A stretch of DNA of 64,000 nt from Paraburkholderia hiiakae (GTDB lineage: Bacteria > Pseudomonadota > Gammaproteobacteria > Burkholderiales > Burkholderiaceae): the NCBI RefSeq assembly GCF_904848665.1, contig NZ_CAJHCQ010000021.1, positions 84,207-148,206 of the forward strand, given 5' to 3'. The notes beneath the pieces were generated by a model that searched no databases, was not told the DNA's origin, and saw only the letters and a program-made list of their open reading frames with translations. Each line of letters begins with the position of its first letter. Position 1 is the stretch's first letter. The position numbers and the translations under genes are program-made. Positions 25,488 through 33,615 of the stretch are shown here, in pieces.

Positions 25488-26498
25488 ATGAGTGAAGCCA
25501 TGCAGCCACAGGGCACGCCTACCGTCAACGAAGCCGCCGCGCCCATTACCCCCCAGCGCGCGCGTGCCTGGGACATGATCAATAAATCGGGCATCGCGGT
25601 GGTGTTCGTGGTGCTGTTCGCGGTGCTATCCGCAACGGTGCCCGACTTCCTCACGACCCGCAACATTCAGGGCCTGCTGCTCTCCGTCACGCTGATCGGC
25701 TCGATTGCAGTCACGATGATGTTCGTGCTCGCGCTCGGCGAGGTCGATCTTTCGGTCGCGTCGATCGTGGCGTTCTCGGGCGTGGTGGCTTCCACGGTCA
25801 TCACGCAGTCGCATAGCGTACTGCTCGGCATTGCGGCGGGCGTGCTCGCGGGCGGCGCAGTGGGGCTCGTGAATGGCGTGCTGATCGCGCGCTTCAAGAT
25901 CAACTCGCTGATCGCCACGCTCGCGATGATGGAGGCGGTGCGCGGCCTCGCGTTCCTCACCTCGAACGGCGACGCCGTGATGATCTCGGAAGAGCGTTTC
26001 TTCGATCTGGGCGGCGGCTCGTTCCTCGGCATTTCGTTCCCGATCTGGAGCAACATCATCGGTTTCGTGGTGTTCGGCTTCCTGCTCAAGAAGACCGTGT
26101 TCGGCAAGAACGTGCTCGCGGTGGGTGGCAATAGCGAAGCGGCGCGGCTTGCCGGCCTGCCGGTCACTCGCATCAAGATCACGGTGTTCGTGCTGCAAGG
26201 GCTCATTACGGGCTTTGCGGGCGTGATGCTGGCTTCGCGCATGAGCCTGGGCGACCCGAAGACTTCTGTTGGTCTCGAACTCGGTGTGATCTCGGCATGC
26301 GTGCTGGGCGGCGTGTCGCTCACGGGCGGCGTGGCGACGATCTCGGGCGTGCTGGTGGGCGTGCTCATCATGGGCGCGGTGCAGGACGCCATGAGCCTCA
26401 TGAACGTGCCGACGTTCTACCAGTACCTGATTCGCGGCGGTATCCTGCTGCTCGCGGTGCTGTTCGACCAGTACCGCCGCAGCAAGCGGGCGGTGTGA
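25488..26498 (+). CDS. araH: L-arabinose ABC transporter permease AraH
   Basis: A 336-residue inner-membrane permease of the carbohydrate uptake type 2 class with about nine hydrophobic segments. Marks include LALGEVDLSVASIVAFSGVV (the GEIDLS-type motif), GLVNGVLIARFKINSLIATL and the coupling segment NSEAARLAGLPVTRIKI. An N-terminal cytoplasmic segment of about 20 residues precedes the first helix. It completes the araFGH transporter, and nothing follows it for 646 bp, so this is likely the end of the arabinose operon. Confidence 0.92.
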   Translation: MSEAMQPQGTPTVNEAAAPITPQRARAWDMINKSGIAVVFVVLFAVLSATVPDFLTTRNIQGLLLSVTLIGSIAVTMMFVLALGEVDLSVASIVAFSGVVASTVITQSHSVLLGIAAGVLAGGAVGLVNGVLIARFKINSLIATLAMMEAVRGLAFLTSNGDAVMISEERFFDLGGGSFLGISFPIWSNIIGFVVFGFLLKKTVFGKNVLAVGGNSEAARLAGLPVTRIKITVFVLQGLITGFAGVMLASRMSLGDPKTSVGLELGVISACVLGGVSLTGGVATISGVLVGVLIMGAVQDAMSLMNVPTFYQYLIRGGILLLAVLFDQYRRSKRAV

Positions 26499-27144
26499 GC
26501 CGGTCAGCGGGTTTGATTCGCGTCGACTGCGGCTGAGACTTCGCAAATAGATCGAAGACGATCTGATTTGCCGAACGTGGCGGCCGCAGCTCGAGGTGGA
26601 CTATGGCACTCGAGTCGCGCGCGGTGACGTTGCCGCTTGCTGCTCTGGCGAATGGAATGCGATATGCGCACGCTGCCGAAGCCACTGGAGCGCCCAGGCG
26701 TTCCTTCAAGGCCTCGCCGGCTTCGGCGTGCAAGGTGAGAACGCACAGCACTACGCGGACCTTTGCGAAAGCGCATGAAAGGTATTGCAGCACAGGTGCG
26801 CGGCAAGTTCACTTGTTGGTAATCCGAAGTTTGCAAGCATCGCTTCAGTTTGACGGGGCGGCACGAACGATGAGCGCGTAGCGCTTCAGATCCGTGCATG
26901 GCGGTGCAATGCCGTCATTGATGCCATTCGCATAAAGTCAAACTGCGTGCGCCTTTGTTCGCTGGCGTACATTCTGGGCGCTCGCTCGCGGTGTAGCGTT
27001 TTCTTGCAAGATCCCCCAGCAGTCCCGCCGCAGCGGGATTCCGCGCTTCGCGCCATTCGGCTAATCGCTTCGTGCACAAGGTTTGCCATCAGGCAGACCA
27101 TTCAGGCAATGAAGTTGCGTCGTAAATTTATATAGGATAACGAA
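26499..27144. other. Intergenic region after araH
   Basis: A 646-bp stretch with no gene I can support. Several short open frames exist on both strands, none with a good ribosome-binding site plus recognisable text. The last 40 bp turn AT-rich and carry AGGATAA before the gene at 27145, so the promoter of that gene is probably here. No clear terminator for araH was found. Confidence 0.45.
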
Positions 27145-27825
27145 ATGTTAGCGAATGGCGATTCTTCTCAAGCACTTCTGGTCGGAACGCATGCTTTCGA
27201 TTGCGTGACGCCGGTGTCTTCCAGTGCGGCTTTGGGCATGAAAGCAGCCGGTTTCGGCGCCTGCATCCGCTATCTCTCGCGCTCCGATACGCAGGGGGCG
27301 CTCGACCTGAGCTCCAATGAGGCCAATGCGGTGCTCGGCGCGGGTCTTGCGCTCGGCGCGGGTCTTGCGCTCGGCGCGGTGCAGCACGTCAGCGCCGAGG
27401 GCTGGTCGCCTTCGGCAACGCTTGGCGCGACCTACGGTGCGAATGCGGCCGGCAATGCACAGACGGTTGGTGTGCCTCCAGGTGTAACCGTATGGCTCGA
27501 TCTCGAAGGCGTGAACAATGCAGCGGACTCCGGCGACGTCATCGCCTATTGCAACGCGTGGTTCGCAGCCGTCAAGAACGCGGGTTATCAACCAGGCATA
27601 TACGTGGGAGCCAACTGCGGCTTGACGGGCGATCAGTTGTTCTGGAATTTGCAGACGCAGCATTACTGGGAGTCTGGCAGCACGGTGCCCGCGCTCCCTC
27701 AGCGGGGCTACCAGATGACGCAACGCATTACCGCTGCGCCCGACATGCTGTGCGGGCTGAACATCGACAGAAATCTGACGCTCTCAGACAGCCTGGGTGG
27801 TCAGGCGACATGGTGGTGCCGCTGA
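27145..27825 (+). CDS. Glycoside-hydrolase-like (DUF1906/Rv2525c type) protein
   Basis: A 226-residue protein resembling the DUF1906 family, a TIM-barrel fold related to peptidoglycan-cleaving GH25-type enzymes. Supporting text is GTHAFDCVTPVSSSAALGMK at the start, FGACIRYLSRS, VWLDLEGVNNAADSGDVIAY with an acidic pair in the usual catalytic area near residue 115, YQPGIYVGANCGL and the closing MLCGLNIDRNLT. There is no signal peptide, although a Cys-rich N-terminus occurs. An in-frame tandem repeat inserts GAGLAL twice near residue 65-75. The gene is followed after 86 bp by a membrane protein gene, mirroring the lysozyme plus membrane protein pair at 13772-15420. Confidence 0.72.
   Translation: MLANGDSSQALLVGTHAFDCVTPVSSSAALGMKAAGFGACIRYLSRSDTQGALDLSSNEANAVLGAGLALGAGLALGAVQHVSAEGWSPSATLGATYGANAAGNAQTVGVPPGVTVWLDLEGVNNAADSGDVIAYCNAWFAAVKNAGYQPGIYVGANCGLTGDQLFWNLQTQHYWESGSTVPALPQRGYQMTQRITAAPDMLCGLNIDRNLTLSDSLGGQATWWCR
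27333..27379 (+). repeat. 18-bp in-frame tandem repeat, two full copies plus a partial third
   Basis: The unit GCTCGGCGCGGGTCTTGC occurs at 27333-27350 and 27351-27368, with 11 further bases of a third copy. Because 18 is a multiple of three it adds the residues GAGLAL without a frameshift, so copy number can vary by slippage without disrupting the gene. Confidence 0.85.
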
Positions 27826-27911
27826 GCGGCAACGTTCGCGAGGGGGAAACGCCAGCTGAATGTATTGTTGAATTCAATAATTAGCATGACTTCGTGATAG
27901 GAGGGAATCTC

Positions 27912-29492
27912 ATGATCGCGAAGACGAAAGAGGAGACGAACCGGGAATGGGCGCGGCGCCTGTTCACGGAAACGCACTGGTTGGCGAGAGGGCGGCTTTG
28001 GCTGCTGGTTCTCGTTGTGCTCTTCGTGAACCTTGCGGGTGATGCGATCGCGCTGTTCGCGGTGAACTTGCCGAGGGTGCCCATGTCGTCCCCGTCCGCA
28101 AGTGTGGGATCTGTTGCCGGCGATGCAACGCAATCGACGACGGAAAATGCAAAGCAGAAAGCCGCGAACGCGCCTGAGCCGAAACGGGCGAGAGTTGCGT
28201 CCCCGACGCCACCCGCAGGTGGGGCGAAATTGGAAGGAGGTTCGCGGCCGTTCAGGATTTGGATTTTGCCGCTGCCGATCTTTCTGCTTGCTGCCCTCAC
28301 CACAACGCTCGCGTCGGCGCCGTTCATCGCCTTTCTCACGCTCGGCTGGTATGTGCGATATCGTGAGTTTGAAAATAGCCTCAAGTGCGCGGCGCTTTCT
28401 GCGTATCTCCAGCGCTTCTGGTCAAAGTGGCTGATCGATGCGATCAATGGTGCATTCCCGGGCGCGATCGCCACGACCGCGCCGAGCACGAACGCCGCGC
28501 CATCGCAAGGCGACAGCAAGGATTGGCGCAGCCAGGCCGACAACAATCTCCAGCTATGTGACCAGTTGTTCTCGCACATCTACCACCAGCAATACGGTCT
28601 CGCGCCTTTCGTGCCGCCATATTGCATTCTCGTCGTGATGGTCTATGCAGCGTCCGCGATTGTGGGTTGGGTGTACATGTGCGCGTCGTGCGACAGCCCG
28701 ACCGCCGCCACCTGCCTGTTTGGATTGAACGTGCCGGGCATTCTGGCCGCGTTTGGCGGCGCTTTTTTCTTTGTCGCGAGTGATTCCGTCCTTGCGGTGA
28801 GGCGCCGGGCGCTCAACGTTTCGGATATCTACTGGTATTCGCTGCGGCTTCTGCTCGCCATTCCGTTCGCTTTGATAGCGGGCGCGATTGACAACGCAGG
28901 CACGGGGGCGACGCTTCTGACGTTCGTCATTGCCACCTTGCCGCTCGGCGAGATTGTGAAGCAGGTGCGGCGCGCAGCGGCAAAAAATGTCACGACCTTC
29001 GAGGCAGAAAAGGATCAACCCGATCAATTGCTGAATCTGAGCGGCGTAACGAAGTCCGTTTCGCAAACTCTGCAAGTCGAAGGCATTGAATCGATCGAGC
29101 AGGTGGCGTCGGCGGATCCCGTCACACTCTCCATTCGCACTGGGTTTCCGTTTCGCTTCACGTTGCGCCTGGGATCGCAGGCCATCGTGCGTCGACATTT
29201 CGGGGACGACGCCGTGAAACTGCTGCCCATCGGTTTAGGCGATGTCGTGCCCATTTATCTGCTCGTCCAGGCAATGGACGGCAAGGGGCCGTCCCCTATC
29301 GCGTTGCCGGCTGGCACCGTGCCTCAACCCGATGAGAAGGACCTCGTTATCACGAACGCAGCGACGCGCCTCTTTCCCAATGACGACCCTGCACAGCGTG
29401 AAGCGATTGTGAAGATGAAATTCCGCCAGATCGCCGCCGAGGAATACACGCTCATGCTGGCGAAAATCACGCCGCTCGACCCCGCCCTCTAA
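27912..29492 (+). CDS. Multi-pass membrane protein paired with the DUF1906-like gene
   Basis: A 526-residue protein I do not recognise. The start at 27912 has AGGAGGGA just upstream; an in-frame start at 27894 is less likely. Hydrophobic segments occur near residues 30-55 (LWLLVLVVLFVNLAG), 118-145 (ILPLPIFLLAALTTTLASA), 235-260, 275-300, 305-325 and 335-355. Between the first two is an Ala/Lys/Pro-rich linker. The C-terminal 150 residues are soluble and contain LLNLSGVTKSVSQTLQVEGI, which resembles a helix-hairpin-helix style repeat, then a mixed alpha/beta region. A pairing with a cell-wall-type hydrolase suggests a sensing, export or protective role; this is inference. Confidence 0.68.
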   Translation: MIAKTKEETNREWARRLFTETHWLARGRLWLLVLVVLFVNLAGDAIALFAVNLPRVPMSSPSASVGSVAGDATQSTTENAKQKAANAPEPKRARVASPTPPAGGAKLEGGSRPFRIWILPLPIFLLAALTTTLASAPFIAFLTLGWYVRYREFENSLKCAALSAYLQRFWSKWLIDAINGAFPGAIATTAPSTNAAPSQGDSKDWRSQADNNLQLCDQLFSHIYHQQYGLAPFVPPYCILVVMVYAASAIVGWVYMCASCDSPTAATCLFGLNVPGILAAFGGAFFFVASDSVLAVRRRALNVSDIYWYSLRLLLAIPFALIAGAIDNAGTGATLLTFVIATLPLGEIVKQVRRAAAKNVTTFEAEKDQPDQLLNLSGVTKSVSQTLQVEGIESIEQVASADPVTLSIRTGFPFRFTLRLGSQAIVRRHFGDDAVKLLPIGLGDVVPIYLLVQAMDGKGPSPIALPAGTVPQPDEKDLVITNAATRLFPNDDPAQREAIVKMKFRQIAAEEYTLMLAKITPLDPAL

Positions 29493-29623
29493 CGGTAACG
29501 CCTGGTGAAAAGCCAGACGACCTGAACAATGCGCGCGGCGTGTCCTCGCGACATCGAAGGCGTGCCGATTTTCGCGCGCACCTTCGATTGCCTGTCAGTC
29601 GCGCGAGGCGTTGCGAGCGCGAA

Positions 29624-30349
29624 CTAGGTTGGCAGTCCTGCCCCGCCCAGAATCGAATTGGCATCGGCCCGCGCATTGTCGAGCTGCACGACGCTCGCTT
29701 GCCGCGCCGCGAGCGCATCGCCGTGCTCGATCGCCGTGAGAATCGCCTTGTGGCGTGGCAACGAAAGCGCATGCGTGTTGGGATGGCGGCTCGTGAGTTT
29801 GATCGACTCGGAAAGCGCGAGCGAGAGCATGTTGCCGATGTACGCCAGCATGTTGTTATGCGTGGCCGCCATGATCGCGCGGTGGAATTCCAGGTCGGGT
29901 TCGAGCAGGTCGGCGGCGGTTTGCGCCTTCTCCATGCGCGCGTAGGCGGCGGTAATGCGGGCACGGTCTTCGTCGTTCGCTGAAATCGCGGCAAGTGCCG
30001 CGGCGGCGGGCTCGATAATCTGCCGCACGGTCATGAGCGAGCGGAAGAACTCGCCTTCGGGAATGCTGTTGACGGTCCAGTACAGCACGTCGGGGTCCAG
30101 CATGTGCCATTCTTCGCGCGGCCGCACGACGCTGCCTACGCGCGGCTTCGAAACCACAAGGCCCTTGGCGACCAGTACGCGTGTGGCCTCGCGCAGCACG
30201 GGCCGGCTCACACCGTAGGTTTCGCATAGCGTAGGTTCGGTGGGCAGGCGCTGCCCGGGGGCGAGCGTGCCGCCCACGATCTGCATGCCGAGCTCCTGCA
30301 CGATGCGCGCGTGCATGCTCTTGCGTTTCTCTAGATTGCGGTAATCCAT
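29624..30349 (-). CDS. FadR-type GntR regulator (FCD domain) of the sugar ABC operon
   Basis: A 241-residue regulator: N-terminal winged helix (IVGGTLAPGQRLPTEPTLCE then TYGVSRPVLREATRVLVAKG, residues 25-65) and C-terminal FCD effector domain with metal-ligand-style histidines in EPDLEFHRAIMAATHN and LPRHKAIL. FCD regulators bind sugar acids and similar carboxylates. It is the last gene of the leftward ABC operon, 54 bp after the ATPase gene, so it probably controls that operon and possibly the divergent dehydratase. GTATAC-centred dyads of the kind such regulators bind are found at 33558 and 38549. Confidence 0.86.
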   Translation of the reverse strand: MDYRNLEKRKSMHARIVQELGMQIVGGTLAPGQRLPTEPTLCETYGVSRPVLREATRVLVAKGLVVSKPRVGSVVRPREEWHMLDPDVLYWTVNSIPEGEFFRSLMTVRQIIEPAAAALAAISANDEDRARITAAYARMEKAQTAADLLEPDLEFHRAIMAATHNNMLAYIGNMLSLALSESIKLTSRHPNTHALSLPRHKAILTAIEHGDALAARQASVVQLDNARADANSILGGAGLPT

Positions 30350-30403
30350 GATTGTCCGGCCGAGGGCTACCCGATCGGAGCATCCCCCTGTTTGTAGGGC
30401 CCT

Positions 30404-31225
30404 TTACGCGCTGGTGGCGCGCATGGCCCGATATTCCCGCCGCACGATATCCATCAGTTCAGCCACCGATGTATTGGCGCTGTGCTGCTCGTATGTCACG
30501 CGGCCTCGCTGCATCAACATGATGCGATCCGCAATATCCAGCGTCTGCGCATAGTTGTGCATGATCATGATAATCGATAGGCCGCCTTTTTCCTTCAACC
30601 GCATGATGAGATCGATGATGAGGCCCGCTTCCCGCGCTCCCATCGCGGCAAGCGGCTCGTCGAGCAGAAGGATTTTGGCGTTCGAATGCACGGCGCGCGC
30701 GACCGCGATGGCCTGGCGCTGACCGCCCGAAAGCCGCTCCACAGGCAGATCCACCGAGGGCACGTGCACGCCGATGTCGTCGAGCAGCTGCGCGGCGCGC
30801 GCGCGCATCTGCTTGTGGTCGAGCAGTTTAAAGGGGCCGCGGCGCACGATCTCGCGGTTCAGGAACATGTTGTGATAAATGCTCAGCGAATTGGCGAGCG
30901 CGAGATCCTGATAAACACATTCGATGCCGAGCGAGCGCGCATGGTCCACCGAGCGCAACAACGTTTCGCTCCCGTCAATCTGCAGCGTGCCGCTCGTCTG
31001 TTGGTGAAAACCCGTGAGGATTTTGACGAGCGTGGACTTACCCGCGCCATTGTCGCCGAGAATGCCGAGGATTTCGCCGCGACCGAGCGTGAGCGACACG
31101 CCGTCGAGCGCCGTGACCGCACCGAAACGCTTGACGATGTCGTCGCCGCGCAGCGCGAGCGGCGCGGCGGCCGTGGCGGTTGCGCCGCTCATACCCGCCG
31201 GGGAGGCTTGCGATTCGTCCATCAT
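30404..31225 (-). CDS. Sugar ABC transporter ATP-binding protein (FrcA-like, single ATPase domain)
   Basis: A 273-residue ATPase with one nucleotide-binding domain: Walker A GDNGAGKST near residue 60, signature LSGGQRQAIAVARAV and Walker B ILLLDEPLAAMG. It is half the length of AraG, like FrcA of fructose uptake systems, so the working transporter presumably uses two copies. The gene overlaps the permease stop by four bases (ATGA), which indicates coupled translation. N-terminal residues 1-25 are a flexible Ala/Gly-rich segment. Substrate probably a sugar, identity unknown. Confidence 0.89.
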   Translation of the reverse strand: MMDESQASPAGMSGATATAAAPLALRGDDIVKRFGAVTALDGVSLTLGRGEILGILGDNGAGKSTLVKILTGFHQQTSGTLQIDGSETLLRSVDHARSLGIECVYQDLALANSLSIYHNMFLNREIVRRGPFKLLDHKQMRARAAQLLDDIGVHVPSVDLPVERLSGGQRQAIAVARAVHSNAKILLLDEPLAAMGAREAGLIIDLIMRLKEKGGLSIIMIMHNYAQTLDIADRIMLMQRGRVTYEQHSANTSVAELMDIVRREYRAMRATSA

Positions 31226-32232
31226 CGGCTCCCTTTGCGGCGCAGGCGCCCAACGTGGATGTTGAAGATCATGGCGGCGAGAATCGCGGCGCCAAGGATG
31301 ATGTTGAACGTGAACGCGTTGATGCCGATGAGCGTGAAGCCGTCGTTGAGAATACCGAGCACCGCCGCGCCGATCAGGCCGCCCACGATCGTGCCCGAGC
31401 CGCCCGTGAGCGGCGTGCCGCCGATCACGGCCGAGGCCACGGCGAGGAACATGATCTGGTTGCCGCCGGCCTGCGGATCGATCGAGGTGATGCGAAAGCC
31501 TTCCAGGATACCGGTGAAGCCCGCGAGTACGGCGGCAATGATGAAGTTGCCAAGCCGCAGCCGGTTCACGTGAATGCCCGCCTCGCTCGCGCCGATCGGA
31601 TTCGCGCCCGCGGCCTGCGTATGCAGGCCCCAGCGCGTGTGCCGCAACAGCACGTGCATGGCGAACGCGATCACCACCGTCCAGAGAATCTCGCTATAGC
31701 CCCACGCGCCCATGAAGGCCGCGAACTCGGGCGAGCCCGGCGTTTGCACCGGCGTGCCGCGCGAGATGGTGAGCGTGATGCCGTTGATGAGGAAGAGCGT
31801 GCCGAGCGTGGTGACGAACGAGGGCAGGCGCAGCCACACGGTCACGGCTCCGTTTACGAAGCCGACGATGCCCGCGGCCACGAGCCCCGCGATCACGGCG
31901 AGCCACATGGGCGCGCCGGCGTCGTTCGCGAACACCATCATGAACGGCGCGAATGCGAACACCATGCCTGCCGAGAGATCGATGTCGCCGCCGATCATCA
32001 GCATGATTTCGCCGAACGCGATGATCGCCACCGGCGCGATGAACTGCGAGAGGTTGACGAGACTCGCGTTGGTGAGCAGGAAATCGCGGTTGGAAAATTC
32101 GAAGTACGCCGCGAGGATCATCGCCACAAGCAAAATGCGTAGCTCGGGCGCCCACGCGGAGAGCCATTGCCCGCGCGGACGGGCAGCCCGCGCGGAGACT
32201 TCAGCCTTGCCAGTTTCGTTCACAGAGTTCAT
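31222..32232 (-). CDS. Sugar ABC transporter permease (FrcC-like)
   Basis: A 336-residue inner-membrane permease of the ribose/fructose class. It has the characteristic MIGGDIDLSAGMVFAF motif near residue 80, the conserved GFVNGAVTVWLRLPSFVTTL segment, and the coupling-loop region ANPIGASEAGIHVNRLRLGN. About nine hydrophobic segments are visible. A hydrophilic N-terminal tail of about 25 residues precedes the first helix. The gene follows the binding-protein gene by 13 bp and overlaps the ATPase gene by four bases. It forms a complete transporter with the flanking genes. Confidence 0.89.
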   Translation of the reverse strand: MNSVNETGKAEVSARAARPRGQWLSAWAPELRILLVAMILAAYFEFSNRDFLLTNASLVNLSQFIAPVAIIAFGEIMLMIGGDIDLSAGMVFAFAPFMMVFANDAGAPMWLAVIAGLVAAGIVGFVNGAVTVWLRLPSFVTTLGTLFLINGITLTISRGTPVQTPGSPEFAAFMGAWGYSEILWTVVIAFAMHVLLRHTRWGLHTQAAGANPIGASEAGIHVNRLRLGNFIIAAVLAGFTGILEGFRITSIDPQAGGNQIMFLAVASAVIGGTPLTGGSGTIVGGLIGAAVLGILNDGFTLIGINAFTFNIILGAAILAAMIFNIHVGRLRRKGSR

Positions 32233-32245
32233 TGCACGTGGTTCA

Positions 32246-33349
32246 TCACGACTTGATGCCGCCGCTCATCGGCACGATTTGCGGCTTGGTGGTCTTGCCT
32301 TCGTAACGCGTCGAGGTATTGAGGTACGGCTCGACCGTGTCCTTCGTCACGAACTTCAGGCCCGTGTTGGTGTCGGCCGGGCCGACAAGACCGCCCGATG
32401 CGAGCGTCACGAACGCCTGCATGACCGTATAGAAGCCCTGCACGTACGGCTGCTGGTCGATCGTGAAGTCGAGGAAGCCTTCGTGAATGAGCTGGACCGT
32501 GGTGGGCAGCAGGTCGAAGCCGCCGCCGTGCACGCCCTTGGAGGGCAGGTTCGATTCCTTCATCACTTGTGCCACGCCCTGGGTGCTGCCCGCGTCCACA
32601 GCGAACATGCCCTTCACGTCCTGATGGCCGAGATAGAACGACTTGATCTTCGAAAGCTCTTCATTGACAGTCGCGCCTGTGGCCACGGTCTGGATGTCGA
32701 TCTTCTTGCCGGACTTCTTGATGGCGTCGCTCGCACCGTCCAGACGCGGCTGGATGTTGAGCTGGCCAGGCGTCGCGATGAAGAGCGCAACCATGCCGCT
32801 GTCGATGAGGCTCACGATGCGCTCGCCCATCTGGTAGCCCGAGAGATACAGATCCTGGCCGATATAGGCGAGGCGCGGACTCTTCTTGCCGCGCGGCGCA
32901 TCGGCGTTATAGGCGAACACCGGAATGCCCGCGTCGAGCGCCGCCTGAATGGGCTTGTCGAACGCGGTGGGGTCGACGATCGGCACCGCGATCGCGTCGG
33001 CCTTGGCCGCGATGGCCGAGTTCACGGCGCGCACCATTTCGCCCGCGTCGGACGTGGCGGAGCCGGTCCACTGGTAGTCCATGCCGAGCAGCGAGCACGC
33101 GTCCTGAATGCCGTATTGCGTCGGCACGAAGAACGGATTCGTGGTGACGTGATTGACGAACACGATTTTCCACTTCTTGTGCGAGGGAAAACCTCCCTCG
33201 GCCGCCTGCGCCGTGGAAATGAACCCGCCGCCGCCCACCGCGCCGAGCAGCGAAAGCGCCGCGCCCAGCCCCGCACCCTGCATGAGGCCGCGGCGGCCCG
33301 TGTCGATCAAGCTCTTACCGTCTTTTGCGTCATCCCGATCCTGCGCCAT
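32246..33349 (-). CDS. Periplasmic sugar-binding protein with Tat-type signal
   Basis: A 367-residue type 1 periplasmic binding protein. The start at 33349 has GGAGG at optimal spacing; the open frame upstream has no such site. The N-terminus carries a twin-arginine motif (DTGRRGLMQGAGLGAA) before a hydrophobic stretch, so export as a folded protein by the Tat pathway is likely, which is unusual for this family. The mature part starts near residue 50 with WKIVFVNHVTTNPFFVPTQY and contains GAVDAG-type ligand residues (FAVDAGSTQGVA). First gene of the leftward binding protein-permease-ATPase-GntR operon. Confidence 0.88.
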   Translation of the reverse strand: MAQDRDDAKDGKSLIDTGRRGLMQGAGLGAALSLLGAVGGGGFISTAQAAEGGFPSHKKWKIVFVNHVTTNPFFVPTQYGIQDACSLLGMDYQWTGSATSDAGEMVRAVNSAIAAKADAIAVPIVDPTAFDKPIQAALDAGIPVFAYNADAPRGKKSPRLAYIGQDLYLSGYQMGERIVSLIDSGMVALFIATPGQLNIQPRLDGASDAIKKSGKKIDIQTVATGATVNEELSKIKSFYLGHQDVKGMFAVDAGSTQGVAQVMKESNLPSKGVHGGGFDLLPTTVQLIHEGFLDFTIDQQPYVQGFYTVMQAFVTLASGGLVGPADTNTGLKFVTKDTVEPYLNTSTRYEGKTTKPQIVPMSGGIKS

Positions 33350-33374
33350 GTTTTCCTCCGGTCTTGTCTTCGTG

Positions 33375-33403
33375 GTCGATATAGTCGACTTTTCGTCGAA
33401 AAG
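33375..33403. promoter_or_regulatory. Two overlapping palindromes upstream of the sugar-binding protein gene
   Basis: GTCGA-TATAG-TCGAC (33375-33389) abuts CTTTTCG-T-CGAAAAG (33389-33403). Both lie 26-54 bp upstream of the start at 33349, in a promoter-proximal position, and are plausible operators. The regulator is unknown. Confidence 0.45.
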
Positions 33404-33557
33404 CGTGCAGATGCTGGCCAGTACCGGGGTTCGCGTGCGCATGGCGCTCATTGAATCGAGTCATCACGCGCGAGACATCCACGGCGAACGCGTGCTCGCC
33501 AAGCGCCGACGGTACCGCAAAAAGCTTAGTGCAGCGTGATGAGGCCTCCTAATCCAT

Positions 33558-33563
33558 GTATAC
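33558..33563. promoter_or_regulatory. GTATAC core, candidate GntR/FCD operator
   Basis: On the minus strand the context is GGGTATACAT, close to the NGGTATACCN consensus seen twice more in the window (38549 and 51757). It is in the 266-bp gap between the YjfF-like gene and the sugar-binding protein gene. Confidence 0.3.
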
Positions 33564-33615
33564 CCGTAACTACTCCACAAGACCGTCATGGCGATGACCG
33601 CCCATGACAGGCGAC

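Noticed and set aside
29554..29587. 7-bp inverted repeat TCGAAGG / CCTTCGA between the convergent membrane protein and GntR genes
   Set aside because: A 20-base loop and no T-tract; possible bidirectional terminator but too weak to list as a feature.
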